A stretch of 64,000 nucleotides of DNA, taken from NCBI RefSeq assembly GCF_954871325.1, contig NC_088777.1:21987366-22051365 (forward strand), in the 5' to 3' direction. Below, in pieces: positions 32,210 to 44,370 of this stretch. The notes below the pieces were generated by a model. It did no database searches. It was not told the origin of the DNA and saw only the letters and a list, made by a program, of their open reading frames with translations. The first letter of the stretch is position 1; each line of letters starts with the position of its first letter. The position numbers and the translations under genes were made by a program. The DNA is from Gordionus sp. m RMFG-2023 (taxonomy: Eukaryota; Nematomorpha; Gordioida; Chordodea; Parachordodidae).

Positions 32210-32745
32210 TTATATGTTCTCTTTTTCCTCCTTTAACAGTTCTTCTTCTTCGGTCTCCATAGGATTGTATTTCTTTTGCAAACCATTATTGTTGATCACT
32301 TTAGATATGGTTGATCCCACTTTGATCGAATTCTGGCTTGTAGTTGGCATTCCTCCCACTGTCCTAGCTTGTATACCATGTGATCTTTTAACCATTCCAT
32401 CATAATTATTAGGTGGCCACTTCCTAATTCCATATTGTTTACTTCTAGATTCTATCTCGTTTATTTTATTGTAGTTTTGGTACGCTACCTCCGGCTGAAC
32501 CCTATTATTTTTCCCACAAAAAAACTAGTTCCAGGAACTTCATCTGTGTCATTAAGATGATCCTCGCGTTCCTGATTTTGTAGCACATGAGTCGGAATAT
32601 TGCAGTCCTTTATTTGATGTCCAAAACTTTGACAGCGGAAGCATCTTTTGAATACAGCAGAGTTAGGTTTTTTTATTCCCAATTTTTTTTTTATTATCCT
32701 CACATAGATTATTTGTTCGTGCGTCTCAATTTTGTAACTCATCAC
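32210..32745 (-). pseudogene. Zinc-knuckle (gag-like) protein fragment
   Basis: The minus-strand frame 32745-32485 contains RCFRCQSFGHQIKDC, a C-x2-C-x4-H-x4-C zinc knuckle, after a basic lead (RIIKKKLGIKKP). One frame slip near 32485 connects it to RVAYQNYNKINEIESRSKQYG and then to the frame 32395-32210, which ends in a Glu/Lys-rich tail. The single knuckle after KPNSAVFKR resembles nucleic-acid-binding ORF1/gag proteins of retroelements. Which element it belonged to is uncertain; the retroelement fragment at 33332-33760 on the same strand is a candidate. Confidence 0.55.
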
Positions 32746-33331
32746 AAGTTATAGATATTTCTTTTTATTTTAAATAAATACTCAAATTTATTTTAATATA
32801 ATTAATTAATTTTCTCTTTTAAAATAAAATTACTACTTATTAACTATTTTTTTTTTTAATAATTTTTTTTTTAAATAATTTTTTTTTTTAAAAATACATA
32901 ATTATTTACATATGGCCTCTATATAATTCAAATTAAAAGAAAAACAATTTTTACAAAAAACACCACTCGTGTTATTTTCTTAACAAAAATATGTTACTTT
33001 TCACTTTTCTTTCCCTAAAATAAGAAAATCACTAATTATTAATTATCATTTTTAATAATCTTTCTCTTTATTAACACATAAATTATTTACTATTACCCCT
33101 ATGCCATTCAAATTAAAAGACAATTTTCACGAAAACACCATTCGTTTATTTTCTTTTAAAAGAAATATTTTACTCTTCACTTTTCTTTCCCTAAAAGAAA
33201 AAAAAATCAAACATGTATGTTGTCTATGATAGCTCTTTGGATAGAAGACTACCATTGAAACTGATATAATTAGCTTTGAGAATCGCTATGGATAATTGTT
33301 GACGAAGAAAAAAACCCTCTCGAGGTTTTTC
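32746..33331. repeat. T-rich low-complexity stretch with an internal duplication
   Basis: Two blocks (about 32930-33030 and 33110-33200) share ATTCAAATTAAAAGA, then CACC(A)(C/T)TCGT, TATTTTCTT and TCACTTTTCTTTCCCTAAAA, so a ~180-bp unit was tandemly duplicated. Poly(T) runs fill 32840-32895. Confidence 0.6.
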
Positions 33332-33760
33332 TTAGAGTTTGCTGATTTGTGATCCTAAGTTTTTGAAAAATGCTAAGGCGAGTTTGCCGAAGGTGCCAAG
33401 AGTGGTTGATATGATTGGGATGAAGCAATGATCGTTCATTATTTCTGTGTATTTAGAAGTTTTAAGTTGTTCCTTCTGGTCAAAGATGTTGATGGCGTGG
33501 TTGGATAGGGCCAAGGGGTCAATACAGGAATAGTCCCATACCAAAAATTGGCCTCTCCTCCATGGGATTTGAGAGATCCCGTCAGGACGTTTACCGTCAG
33601 ATCTAAAAAGACCCTCTGGTTCTAGAGTGGAAGGAATTTGGGCGGATTTCAGTGCATGTTGGATGATTGTATTACATTGCTTGTGTCTGATGAATCGTCC
33701 ATTGCAGGAGCGACAATGTAAACTATGTCTACCCTTCGAGTCAAGTGGCGAGTTGCACCT
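33332..33760 (-). pseudogene. C-terminal region of a retroelement-type polyprotein
   Basis: The minus-strand frame from about 33760 to 33332 is open throughout. It has a CRSCNGRFIRHKQCN zinc-like start, then SAQIPSTLEPEGL, RSDGKRPDGISQIPW and LVWDYSCIDPLA, and near its end CFIPIISTTLGTFGKLAL. This order (EPxGL.R.DGKRPDG...PW..G..LVWD.TC.D.LA...FxPI..ETLG) is familiar from the C-terminal part of many reverse-transcriptase-like polyproteins in animal genomes. I know the pattern but not a secure family name. No reverse transcriptase was found upstream on this strand. Confidence 0.55.
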
Positions 33761-34130
33761 TTATTTTTATTTTGACCTTTATAATTATATTGATACTCTT
33801 TTCAGAGAATTTATAAAGATAACTTAAATTAATCTATCTCTACCAACTACTTTTGTGATTATAAAGAATTTATTTTTTAGATAATAAATTCAATCAAAAC
33901 CTCCATTATTTACAATGAATTAATTATTATGGCATTATGAGCTTGCTGATATATCTAAACCTTTTAAATGTAATTTAAAAGGATAGCAGAAAGTTTTATT
34001 TGGAAAACAATGTGTATGATTGTTTGCTAGATTTGGTCGATAAGTGTATTATAATAATTCTATAATAAAAGTATTAATTTTTACAGCAATAAATTTTGTC
34101 CTATTTCATCTCAAAATTTAATAGATAACC
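33761..34130. other. AT-rich stretch, nothing recognised
   Basis: No open frame or repeat pair identified. Confidence 0.3.
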
Positions 34131-34288
34131 CCCCAAAAAATTGATCCTACCCCCATTAAAGCAGCTTACCCCCTACCCCCTCAAAAAAATAGGATGCAAA
34201 CTGTTCTTACCTCTCCCGCTCATGTAGACGCTGAAATCAGCTTTTATATGTATGGACCCCCTCTAAGGAAAATTCCTAGCTACGCCAC
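34131..34288. mobile_element. Short C-rich element end that truncates the gypsy pol
   Basis: The sequence is rich in CCCCC blocks and ends TTCCTAGCTACGCCACTG; on the complement this is CAGTGGCGTAGCTAGGAA, a typical hAT/MITE-type end. It abuts the reverse transcriptase frame exactly where that frame stops. The left end is not resolved. Confidence 0.45.
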
Positions 34289-36187
34289 TGTTATAGGATC
34301 AATTTTTTCTTTGATTGGAAGTATGCCTTTGTCACTTATTAAATAACCTAAATATTTTATACTCTCTTTGTAAAACTCACTTTTTTTTATATTTCCAATC
34401 AGCCCAAATTCCAACATTCTTTCAAACACTCTTTCAAACACTCTTTTCAATTTATAAAAATGATCTAACTTATCCTTACCAAAAATTAACAAATCATCTA
34501 AATAATAAATGACCCTTAATATCAACCAATATTTCGTCCATAGTCTTCTGGAAATAAGCAGTTGATACTGTAAGCCCAAAAGGTAGTCTATTAAATTGAA
34601 AAAGACCCTTGTGGGTGGAGACGGTCAGAAATTTGGAAGTTTCTTTAGATAAAGGAATCTGCAGATATGCCTATGAGAAATCTATTTTTGAAAAAAACTT
34701 TCCATTAGTAATTATGTCATTAATCCTTGGAAGCGGATATTCGAACCTTTCTAATTGTGGGTTTACAGTAACTCTAAAGTCAGCACAAACTCTCAACGTA
34801 TTATATTTTTTTTTAACTAACACTAATGGAGTGGCCCATTGTGAAAATCTGACAGGCTTAATTATTCCCTGCTGGCGCCATTGCTCTATAGTGTTTTCTA
34901 TTCTTCTTCTAACTCGAAGGGCACTCTCCTGGATTTCATAAATTTTGGTTCAAAGTCATTTATTAATCAAATGTCTATTTCCAAATTTTTGACTTTTCCA
35001 ATTCTATCATTAAAAACACAATCAAATTTCTTAATTAGTTTGTTGATGACACAACTCTCTTCAAAATACCCTTTTTTAGTAAATAACGATTGAATGACAT
35101 AATTTTTTTTATAAAATTTATCAGTATCTTTGAAAGGATTGTTAAAAGTTAAAAAATTTACCCTATCCCCTACCTCATTATTATTAATAGTGTTTACATC
35201 AACGTTGAATTTGATTATGTCAAATTCTTTAATCCAGTCTTGACCACATAGCGGTGGTCCTTCCCCATCCAATACATACAAATTTAAATATTTAATTGTA
35301 TTCAAATATTTAACCTTAATATTCGAGACCTGACCATCGACTGTGATAGGAGAACCCTCATAAGAGTATAATTTTTTAGAACAATTTACCAACTCAAATT
35401 CTTCATAATTCTCCAATTTTTCAAAATCTTTAATGGGCAAGGATGTGACCGGAGAACCCGTATCTATCAAAAAAGAAAAATTTAGATTATTAAGTTGCAT
35501 ATTAATCATAAAATCATTAATAAAATTTATCTTATTCCTTGGCCTCAAATTATATGGCGTTTGTATCATTTCTTGTTTTTTGAAATTGTTGTTGTTGTTG
35601 TTAATGTTGTAGTTGTGGTTGGTGTTGGCCTTAAAATCATGCTTGTTCTCTTTCCAAGACGAATAGCCTTGCCAATCGGCTCTATCCTCTCTTCTCCAAG
35701 AATCTTTCTCTACATATGTTTTATTATTATTAATCTCCAACGATTGAAATTTGACAACAATGTCCTCTATAATATTAAGCTCTGTAGTATTTTCTTCTAT
35801 CAACCTTGTTTTTAGCTTTTCATTACGACAATTCAACATAAATTGCACCGACAAAAATTCAGGATTGAGCCCCGAACCATACCCTTTCAGTCTATTGAGA
35901 TACTCTCTGTAAGACTCAAGTCTGTCCGGTTTTGTATTGAATAATTCAAACATGCGCGTAATTTTGTTTTTTTCAACTTTTTTTTGTATTAAATTTTTCA
36001 TCTGTTGATACGATAAGTTATCTATGTTGTCCATAATACTAACAGCCATATCTTTGTCAATTGTTTCGAACAGTTTGTATTTCTTAGTTGCCTCATCAAC
36101 AATATTTTCGGCTAAAAATTTTAGATCCAATGTTTTCAATAGAACTTTGATTTTGATATGATTCCTATCCTCCACCATATTGAACAA
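34289..36187 (-). pseudogene. Ty3/gypsy-type gag-protease-reverse transcriptase, truncated
   Basis: The minus-strand frame 36187-34967 (406 residues) begins with a gag-like helical region (residues about 1-150, including FELFNTKPDRLESYREYLNR), then an Asn-rich linker. It lacks a CCHC knuckle. Next comes a protease with FLIDTGSPVTSLPI near residues 234-247 and CGQDWIKEFD. After a small frame slip the RT follows: SQWATPLVLVKK, ADFRVT, then YYLDDLLIFG (catalytic YxDD) in the frame 34579-34280 and IKYLGYLISDKGI. It stops before RNase H where a MITE-like end begins. VFERVFERM shows a small in-frame duplication. No LTR pair was identified. It is less decayed than the first gypsy element and not closely similar to it. 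Confidence 0.8.
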
Positions 36188-36420
36188 GAATAAATACTAT
36201 AGAATAAATTGTGTGTGATTGTATTGCATAATTAAGGAGGAATATTGAACAAGAATAAATACTATAGAATAAATTGTGTGTGATTGTATTACATAATTAA
36301 GGAGGAATATTGAACAAGATGTGGTGTTTTTATTTGATAATATGGTTATACAAAAGAAAACAAGTGGTCTTTTTTATTTAATAATATAGTTATACAAAAG
36401 AAAATAAGTGGTCTTCTAAA
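36178..36420. repeat. Tandem repeats upstream of the gypsy gag
   Basis: A ~63-bp unit (ATTGAACAAGAATAAATACT to ATAATTAAGGAGGAAT) occurs twice in a row (about 36180-36242 and 36243-36305) with one difference. A ~50-bp unit (GTGGT.TTTTTATTT.ATAAT, GTTATACAAAAGAAAA.AA) follows twice. On the minus strand this is the leader of the gypsy frame, and the first unit includes its initiation region. Confidence 0.8.
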
Positions 36421-36540
36421 TGAAAATATATATCAATATATGTATGTTTTATCACCTTGAGATGTATTTATATACATGTTAATTTCATTGAATAAAAAGA
36501 TAATATAAGAAGTATACAATGAATTACAACAATTTAAGCG

Positions 36541-36925
36541 AACATGCAACACATGGGTTTGGTTTTTTAATCAGGCCTGGCGATTTCTGCAAAAGAAATT
36601 TCAGGCCAATGTCTAGCTCAAAATTAAAACTAAAAAAATTTCAAGCATTTCTATTTTATATTTTACATAATATGATTTCTATCACAAATCTAAATTTTAT
36701 TCTAAATATAAAATTAAATTTAAGACATTTTTATTAATTTACAATAAAAATATATGGCAAAATTTTATGAAAGTTGCATGGGACTTGGTTTTTTGATCAG
36801 GCCTGGCTATGTCTGCAAAAAAAATAACCTATATTTAAAATTCCAAAATCTTAAAGCATCTATATTTTAAATTTTATCCAATATGATTTCCATCACAAAT
36901 TTAAATTTTGATATTTTTAATACAT
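36541..36925. repeat. ~230-bp tandem duplication
   Basis: Copy 1 near 36546 and copy 2 near 36773 share TTGGTTTTTT(A/G)ATCAGGCCTGG, then CTGCAAAA, TTTTA.ATTTTA...AATATGATTTC(T/C)ATCACAAAT and TAAATTTT. Both look like a non-coding repeat. The frame at 36519-36737 lies within copy 1 and is not supported in copy 2. Confidence 0.7.
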
Positions 36926-37633
36926 GCTCATGGTATACATTGCAACAATTTTACCTCTTTTCTCCTAAATTTATTATTTATATAAAATTTATTAATAAAG
37001 TATATTTAGTACCATACACAAACTAAATAATTACCCTTCATGCCCGTCAGCTAGTATAGTAATAAACGGCAAAATTTTAAAAATATCAGCTATTAATTAA
37101 TATATATAATTAATATTTTAAACTTAATTATATTCAAATTGGTGCATGCTTAAAACATACTTCTTTAAAACGGGAGGTCTGTGGTTCGACTCTCGTAGAG
37201 AGCAAAAATAACATTACACTATATAGTCTCCTTAAATTTTAATTAGGAAGATACGAAAATGATCATGTTTTGATTATGGAGATTATATATAATAGATGTA
37301 GAAAACACATTATTATTATTGAAAATGGACCGAAATGAAAATAATTAAAAACACAAGCAAAACCAAATCCCATAGAAATAATTAAATTAATATTAAATAT
37401 AAAATATATATGTTTATGTATGATTTATATAAGATAAGATGGATTTTTTATATAAAAAAAATGAAGTTCCTTTTATATTCATTATATTTATTTATCTTAA
37501 GTTAAAATGAAATTAACTATTCCAACCTAGAACTAAGTATGAGTATTAAGAAAATTTATAATACCCCCCCCCCCCAACATATATGAGCCATATTTGTTTC
37601 ATAAACATAATCCAATGTAAATGTTTAAAGATT
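36926..37633. other. AT-rich stretch with a tRNA-like B box and a poly(C) run
   Basis: GGTTCGACTCT near 37182-37192 is a near-perfect RNA polymerase III B box (consensus GGTTCGANTCC), preceded by CGGGAGGTCTGT, which looks like a tRNA variable loop and T arm. No D arm or acceptor stem pairs, so at most it is a decayed tRNA or SINE head. A run of twelve C lies at 37564-37575. Confidence 0.3.
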
Positions 37634-37641
37634 TTTCTGGA

Positions 37642-38679
37642 CATATGGGCAACCAGGGGGAGGGGGGCAAGCGGAAATCCCCCCTTCAGAAATTTATCAC
37701 TTTTTGTAAATATCATTTTTAGCTAATAAAAAATATCCCCCTTAGTCCTCCCCCCACTCCCTGACCCTCAAATATGTATGCATATATCTTAAATAATAAT
37801 TTAAAAGAAAGATTGTAAAAGTTGATATATTTTATAAAACTATTCATCCTAATTTATAGATTTTTGGGAAAATAAATTTATAAATATATAAAATGAACCA
37901 AAAATGTTTTTTAATAAATGGAATATAAGCCAAAGATAAGTCTTAAGACAGAAGTGAAATGTATTATAATTATTAATAATAGATCCATAAAATTACTAAA
38001 TAATATAATATATCAAATATAATTTTTTATAAAGTGAGTAATTTTAATTTATTAATCTTAATAAAAGTAAAATATAATTTTAAAACTATTGATAAAATCA
38101 AATCATAAATTAAAAAAATATTAAAGCACAATACAAACAGTGGAATATTATATGTCGTAGATTTACAGTATATCTAATTATCAAATGACAATCAAGTAAT
38201 TTTTACCAATATAGCGAATAATATATTTTACAGAAAACTATAAAATGTTGATAAGGACATCAGAAAATATCTTTTGAAGACATTGTGGGATGAATAATAT
38301 GAAGATTAAATTAAAATATCATTTTTAGTTAAAATAAATAGATAGCGTTAAATAATTGAATGCAAATTGTTGCTATATTTAATATCAAGAGCATTGATTA
38401 GTAAAATATGTTAAATTTTTAACTGTAATATATTCTCTAACTGTCAAATATGTCTGTAAAAGTGGAATTTTACCTAGTATTTTATAACTAATTTTATATA
38501 ATAGAGTAAAATCAACTATATGTCTATTTACTTTTTATAAATAAATTACTTATAATTGTTTGGAATAAATTATTACTATGCTTTTATGTTAAGGTATATA
38601 CAATACAAGTAATTTATTATATTTGTAATTCCACCCCCCCCCCCCCCCCCCACTTATGAAAATCCTGGCTACGCCTATG
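37642..38679. mobile_element. Non-autonomous hAT-type element with an 18-C run
   Basis: The inverted ends are CATATGGGCAACCAGG and, on the complement, CATAGGCGTAGCCAGG. A perfect 8-bp duplication TTTCTGGA lies at 37634-37641 and 38680-38687. Eighteen consecutive C (38634-38651) precede the right end, and the left interior has GGGGGAGGGGGG. About 1.04 kb, no transposase frame. It is the best-bounded member of the group with the 21305-21661 copy. Confidence 0.85.
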
Positions 38680-38687
38680 TTTCTGGA

Positions 38688-39205
38688 CTATTTTCTTAAA
38701 ATATATTGATTATTAATGATCTTATCATTCAAACATAACATCAACATTTTATCTGATATAGATCATTAAATATATATATATAAATAACCTTGATAGCTAT
38801 TTTATTAAATATAAATTCTATATTTTTTTATATTATCATGCATAAAAATATAATGGTAAAAAAAGAAAATTCAAGCAGAAAGATTTCGTGATAAATCTTG
38901 TAAAGAACTTAAGATAGCTGGTGAAATCCAAAACGGTTGTCTTTAACTATATAACAACTAAAAACTTATCAAAAACATCTTCATTTCTTGAAACTTCTTT
39001 AGACTCTCCATGCTCCAAAAAGGTAATAATACAACGTTGTCTAACATTGTAATTTATACCATAAAAAGTCCACATAAATCACATATATAAAAAAAATCAC
39101 CCATCTTTATGTTTATTATAAGTATCTTCACCCATTATAAATTTTGGTTCATGTTCTAATATAACATCTAGTTTTTCTCACACTCAAACCAAAAATTTTA
39201 AAAAA
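38688..39205. other. AT-rich stretch before the transposase pseudogene
   Basis: No frame recognised. It may hold the 5' region of the following element. TA-rich runs lie near 38771-38783. Confidence 0.3.
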
Positions 39206-40584
39206 TTGGTATATTTAGCATGCTCAGAGACTCCAGATTCTTCTTTACCTTTACATGATAATATAATTTCCCCAAATATTCAAATATCATTTCCTTCAAA
39301 TGATAATAGCATTCCTATTCTATCCCTAACTATAAAGAAAACTTTATCTTTATCTACATTACAAATACCTTCATCTATGTCTACATCTATAAATTCTGAT
39401 CGAATATCTGGCTTTTCATGCAGTTTAGCAGTAAATTTAAATAAAATGATCTCACCTATTAAGTCAAATTTATTTCATTTATGCGACAGTTCCACAAAAA
39501 CTTGCCTTTTTACAAAAACATCCAATCCAACTCGTAAACCTGAGACTAAATACATCGAATTTGTATTATATATAGTAGTTATAGAAGATAAATTACCACG
39601 AAATTGGCTTTCAGTTGCTATAATTAATCATGAAATTAAGGCTATTTACTGATCAATTTGTATAGCTTTTGCTGGTTATGAAAATTTATTTTCTAAAGGG
39701 TGCAGCAATTTAAAACATCATTCTGTTGTCGAAATTCATAAAAATTAAACTGTTTATATCCAAGCAGTGTGGAATTTCTTAAGACATCCAGTGATAACAG
39801 CTTACAAGACTCAGTTAATAATAAACTTAGAGCTGGAAAAGCAAAGCATATTTCAAATAATACTCATATAATAAAACATATATTTCAAATTGTTAAGCTA
39901 TTAGGGTGTCAAAATATGCCATATAGAGGTTCTGATTGTAATAAAACCTTATCAAATTTTGAAGATGTAAATTTAAATCATGAAAATTTCCTAGAACTGA
40001 TACATCACCTACTAATTATGATCCAATCCTGATTGATCAGTTAAATAAGGCCATTCAAAGAGGCAAACATAGGTATAAAAAACTTAAACTCTCAGGCACG
40101 TTACATTCCAAGGGAAGAGGTTCCTTAATTACCTTATTATCCAAGACGACCGTTAGCAAAGTTATTGATGTAATTTTATACACGCTTAGAAAGCGAATTA
40201 AGGATTAGGAAATAAAAGATTCAGTATACCGATGGACAGCACTCAGAATATCAGCATATATAATCAAGCTATAATTTGTTTGCTATACATTTATAATGGA
40301 GAAATTACAGAAAACCTTTTTGCAATAGTTAAAGTGACTAATTCTTTAGGTAAATGACTTTTTGATTTATTAAGTTCTTGTTTCTCTAAACAAGGGCTAT
40401 AATTAAATAATTAGGGAATCTTTGGATAGTGCAGCTAACATGAGAAGTAAATTTGTGGCTTGCAAGCTCAAATTAAGCAAAAAGTGCCAGACAGTATATA
40501 TATATTTGGTATCATTCTTAACTTATGTGTTTGTGACACATGTGGTAATCTTGAGGCGAAAAATCTATTTGGATTACTAAATAG

Positions 40585-43500
40585 CAGAGTTGTTAAAAAA
40601 GACTTTTAAAATGGATCTAGATACAGATACATCGTCTAAAAATGGATCTAGATACAGATACATCGTCTAAAAATGCATCTAGATACAGCTTCTAAAAAGT
40701 TATCTTGATACAGATACAATTTAAAATGTATCTATGTACAGGTACATTTTTTATTATACTCTTAGATATAGGTTGAATAAACATAAATTAGGATTCTATT
40801 GGGGAAATTCATGAAATGATCTAAAAAAATTATTGACTCGATATCACATTTATCAAAATATAACTAAAATAATGATTTTTAGATATTAATATAATATATG
40901 ATTATTATAAATAATTATTATATATCATTAATAAAATAAAATAATATATAATTAAATGATTATAAATAATTATTAGATTTCAGTAATAAAATATTTTCAA
41001 AATTTTGGTCATTAAGACATCCTCATTTATCTGTAAAGACATTTTTAGCTATACTAAAAGTCTTTCAACAGGAGCGCTGGAAGGGATTGTGGTGTTATAT
41101 TTAATGAATAACATTTTTATATCAAGATATTGTTTAAAAACACTAAAATCTCGGCATTCATTTTTGAAAAAACTATTTAAAATTTATTGATTATCAGAAT
41201 TTAATTCATTAACAATCATATCTCCTGCTGTATGATACTGAAAATAATCAGATATTAAATTATTGGTTTTTTTTCACAGGTTAATTTGCATTCTATTGAA
41301 GACATTGATAATTCCTCAACTAATCTTTGTATTAATTGTGTTTTTTAATTAAAATTTTCATCCATTTGTAACCATGTCCAATCTAGTTTAAAAAAAAAGA
41401 TGTAGCATAGTTGCCAAAATATTTTCATCTTCAAAAATTGTCCCAATAAACCTAGAATTATTAAATATTGATTAATTTATTATTAATTTACCTATCTTTA
41501 ATCCTTTTAAGTAAGGCATTTAAGAGTGGTAAACAAAATTTTAGGTTCATTTGTTTAAAATTTTTCAATTTAATAATGAGCTGGGAAATAGTTGCACAGT
41601 AATAAGCTGTGAACATATATTTATCTCCCTGCAGGATATCAAGTGAACTTGCTACCGGCTTCATTAGCTAATTTAAAATAATGCTGTATATATAAATTTT
41701 ATTTATAACTTACTAAACAATACTCATGAATAAAATCACATTCAATAAATAAAAATCTAGATAGTTTTATATCGCAAATCTTGTCCAATTTTTCAAATTT
41801 AGTCTTAATAATTTCTGATATTAATTAAAAAGCATTATAAGTGGAGTTCCATCTAGCTATATTGGGACATATAAAATATCGGCCAATATTGTTTTTTATA
41901 ATCTCAGCTGAATTTTGAGATTTATTTTGTCTATTCTATATATTTTGGCATTTAGACAATGTTGTGCTATATATCTAAGGAATAAAATATTAAATATTAT
42001 AATTAAAATTATAGTTTTACCCTCTGATATTGCTTACACTGCAAGGCTTTATTTGCATCTACAGTGGCAACAAGATTCAATGTGTGACTGGCACAACATT
42101 GATGATTAGGTAAAATATATGATTCTGATATTTCAAAATCCTGAGCAGTAGTATAAAGACCTGATATTGATATTGGTGCAACTGTTTCTTAATCTTCCAG
42201 ATCATCAATGGATTCACTAATATTTTCAATTGGCTTGAAAACTCTATCATAAATAAGTAATATTATGTTTATATTTATAATAAATATAAACCTAAAAGAC
42301 TTAATAAAGTTTTTGGCATTATCAGTAATGGTCTTTGAGATTTTATTTTGTATGCAATAATCCTTTGCTAGATTTTGTAAATTTTTTGCTATTTTATTAT
42401 ATGTATGACTACCAGTCATTCTTTTACAAGCCAAAGCTACATTTTTTCTTTCCAGACTTGTTGGATTATAGTGTGCAGTGACTTCTATGTATGAACTAAA
42501 AATTAACATTTCTTAAAACTGCTCAAATAATTTGTTTGTAATTAAATTATTATACAAATTAAATGTTAGCTATACCGGCGATAGGCACTCCAATAATCTG
42601 CTGTTGTGCATATTAACGATGGTTCTATTAGACTTTTAATGATTTCTTTCTTTTCATTCTCCCATCTTTGGGAAATTCAAGCAACCACTGTCTGTCGGCA
42701 AATTATATTTTTTTGTGGATCTAATGTTTTGATCATTTTTATAAATGAAAGATTTTCAACAAAATGGCTGAATGCTATCAATAATAAACTCAGTTATTAA
42801 ATCATCTAAAGTGGTTTGGGTTAAAGTCTGAGGTCTCTTAGAAAAAAATCAATGGACGATAAGCCTAGTCCAATATTTTCTTTAATATATTTTTTCTCCT
42901 TCCCCTTTTTTATTTGGATTAAGAGTGTTTGATTTTTCTCTAAAAATCTAAAATTAAAATTGTAAACATTTATTTAGTATCTATACCATTAAATGTTTTA
43001 CAATTACAATGTTGCAAGTTGAGGTAATGCTAACTGAAATTTGCATATTTTTTGGTAGACATGGAAGACGTTTTACTAACAGAGATTTGTTTTATTTATT
43101 TTGAAATATTATTTTAAAATATGGTCTATAAATTGGCCATGGAAGAATGTCGTCATTTTCGTCATCAATATTAATCTTAAAAATTAATATAATAGAATAA
43201 AATAAAATAAAATACCAATTCCATTGCAATTAAAAATGGCAAATTCCTTGAGATGGATTGTAATATCAGAATTTTCTTGTTATTGATAACTAGGACATAA
43301 TATTTAATTAATATTTATATATTCTTTTTTATATATAAGTTTTAATATTTTACATATATATTTTTTTTTAATATATATATATTAATTCATATGAAATAAA
43401 ATAAATTTTATATTCAAGTATTTTTATTTATAATATAAAAAAGCGTTAAATAGAATAGAAGTATATCAAAATGTATCTTAAAAAGTATCTAAAAACAGAT

Positions 43501-43593
43501 ATAGACACCTCTAAATAATATTTAAATACAGATACAGATACTTTAATCAAAAATCTATCTAGATACAGATACCACATTTTTTGAACAACTCTG
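40585..43593 (-). mobile_element. hAT element with CAGAGTTGTT ends and GATACAGATAC repeats
   Basis: The inverted ends are CAGAGTTGTTAAAAAA and, on the complement, CAGAGTTGTTCAAAAAA. A perfect 8-bp duplication CTAAATAG lies at 40577-40584 and 43594-43601. About 200 bp at each end is filled with ATCTAGATACAGATAC repeats, including a tandem 34-bp duplication near 40611-40680. These are likely subterminal transposase sites. It inserted into the DUF4371 region of an older transposase gene. Confidence 0.95.
40985..42990 (-). pseudogene. hAT transposase of the nested element, broken
   Basis: The minus-strand order is CTTADYWSA near 42620-42590 (the first-Asp region), then the 106-residue frame 42509-42189 with NPTSLERKNVALACKRMTGS, HTYNKIAKNLQNLAKDY and TITDNAKNFIKSF, all typical of hAT catalytic domains. 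The hATC end near 41105-41030 reads NTTIPSSAPVERLL, then a stop. A BED finger could not be read with confidence above 42990. Numerous stops and frame changes are present. Confidence 0.8.
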
Positions 43594-44370
43594 CTAAATA
43601 GGCTTGCGACATTTTTTAATGAATCTTATAAAAGAATGGAAGACGAATGCAAGTGTGAATAACCCGCTTATTGGTTAAAAAAAATTAAAAGGCTTCAAAA
43701 AATTGGGGGAACAAGATGGTGGGCACTCGAGAAAGCAGTTTTTAGATTTTTAATGAAAAAGATGCGCTAATATCTACTACAAGATTCTTTTGATGCAAAA
43801 ACGACTTCAGAAGCTGAGGCTTTATTAGAAAAGTTATGCAAATATAAAACCCTCCTAATGGCATAAATATTTTTGAAAATTTTTGAATTAATTGAGCCTC
43901 TATCAAGATATTTACAAACAAAAAACTTAGACATTTTGACTGCCTGAAAAATGGTTGGAGATTCTAAATTTTCTTTAAATTCTATAAATTTCATCTCAAT
44001 ATATGGAAGCTACAAATAAAACATTATCAATCAATAAAGATTTGGCTGATTTGATGATACCTGAGGACATATGCATGGAAACTGAAATATCGCAGTGTAG
44101 AATTAGTCGCAAAAAGAAGATGTGTTTTGAGGAATGCTCAAATGATCGTCCAAATGACTCTCTTCAAATTTACAGAATTGAAGTGTTTCGCGATATCATT
44201 GATCAGATAGTAATTAGTTTTATATAAATTTTCGAAAAATCAACATTTAATAACTGATCAATATTTCCATCCTAGATGTCTTGAGAAATTAAAAGGAAGA
44301 TATAACAAAAGAGGCTTTGAAAAGAATCTCTTCATTAGAAAAGGTAGATAGGGATAAACTGCGAATAGAA

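Noticed and set aside
34609-34941. 110-residue plus-strand frame
   Set aside because: Antisense of reverse transcriptase motifs on the minus strand.
35495-35815. 106-residue plus-strand frame with a Val-rich run
   Set aside because: Antisense of the Asn-rich gag linker.
42606-42800. 64-residue plus-strand frame
   Set aside because: Antisense of the hAT transposase segment with CTTADYWSA.
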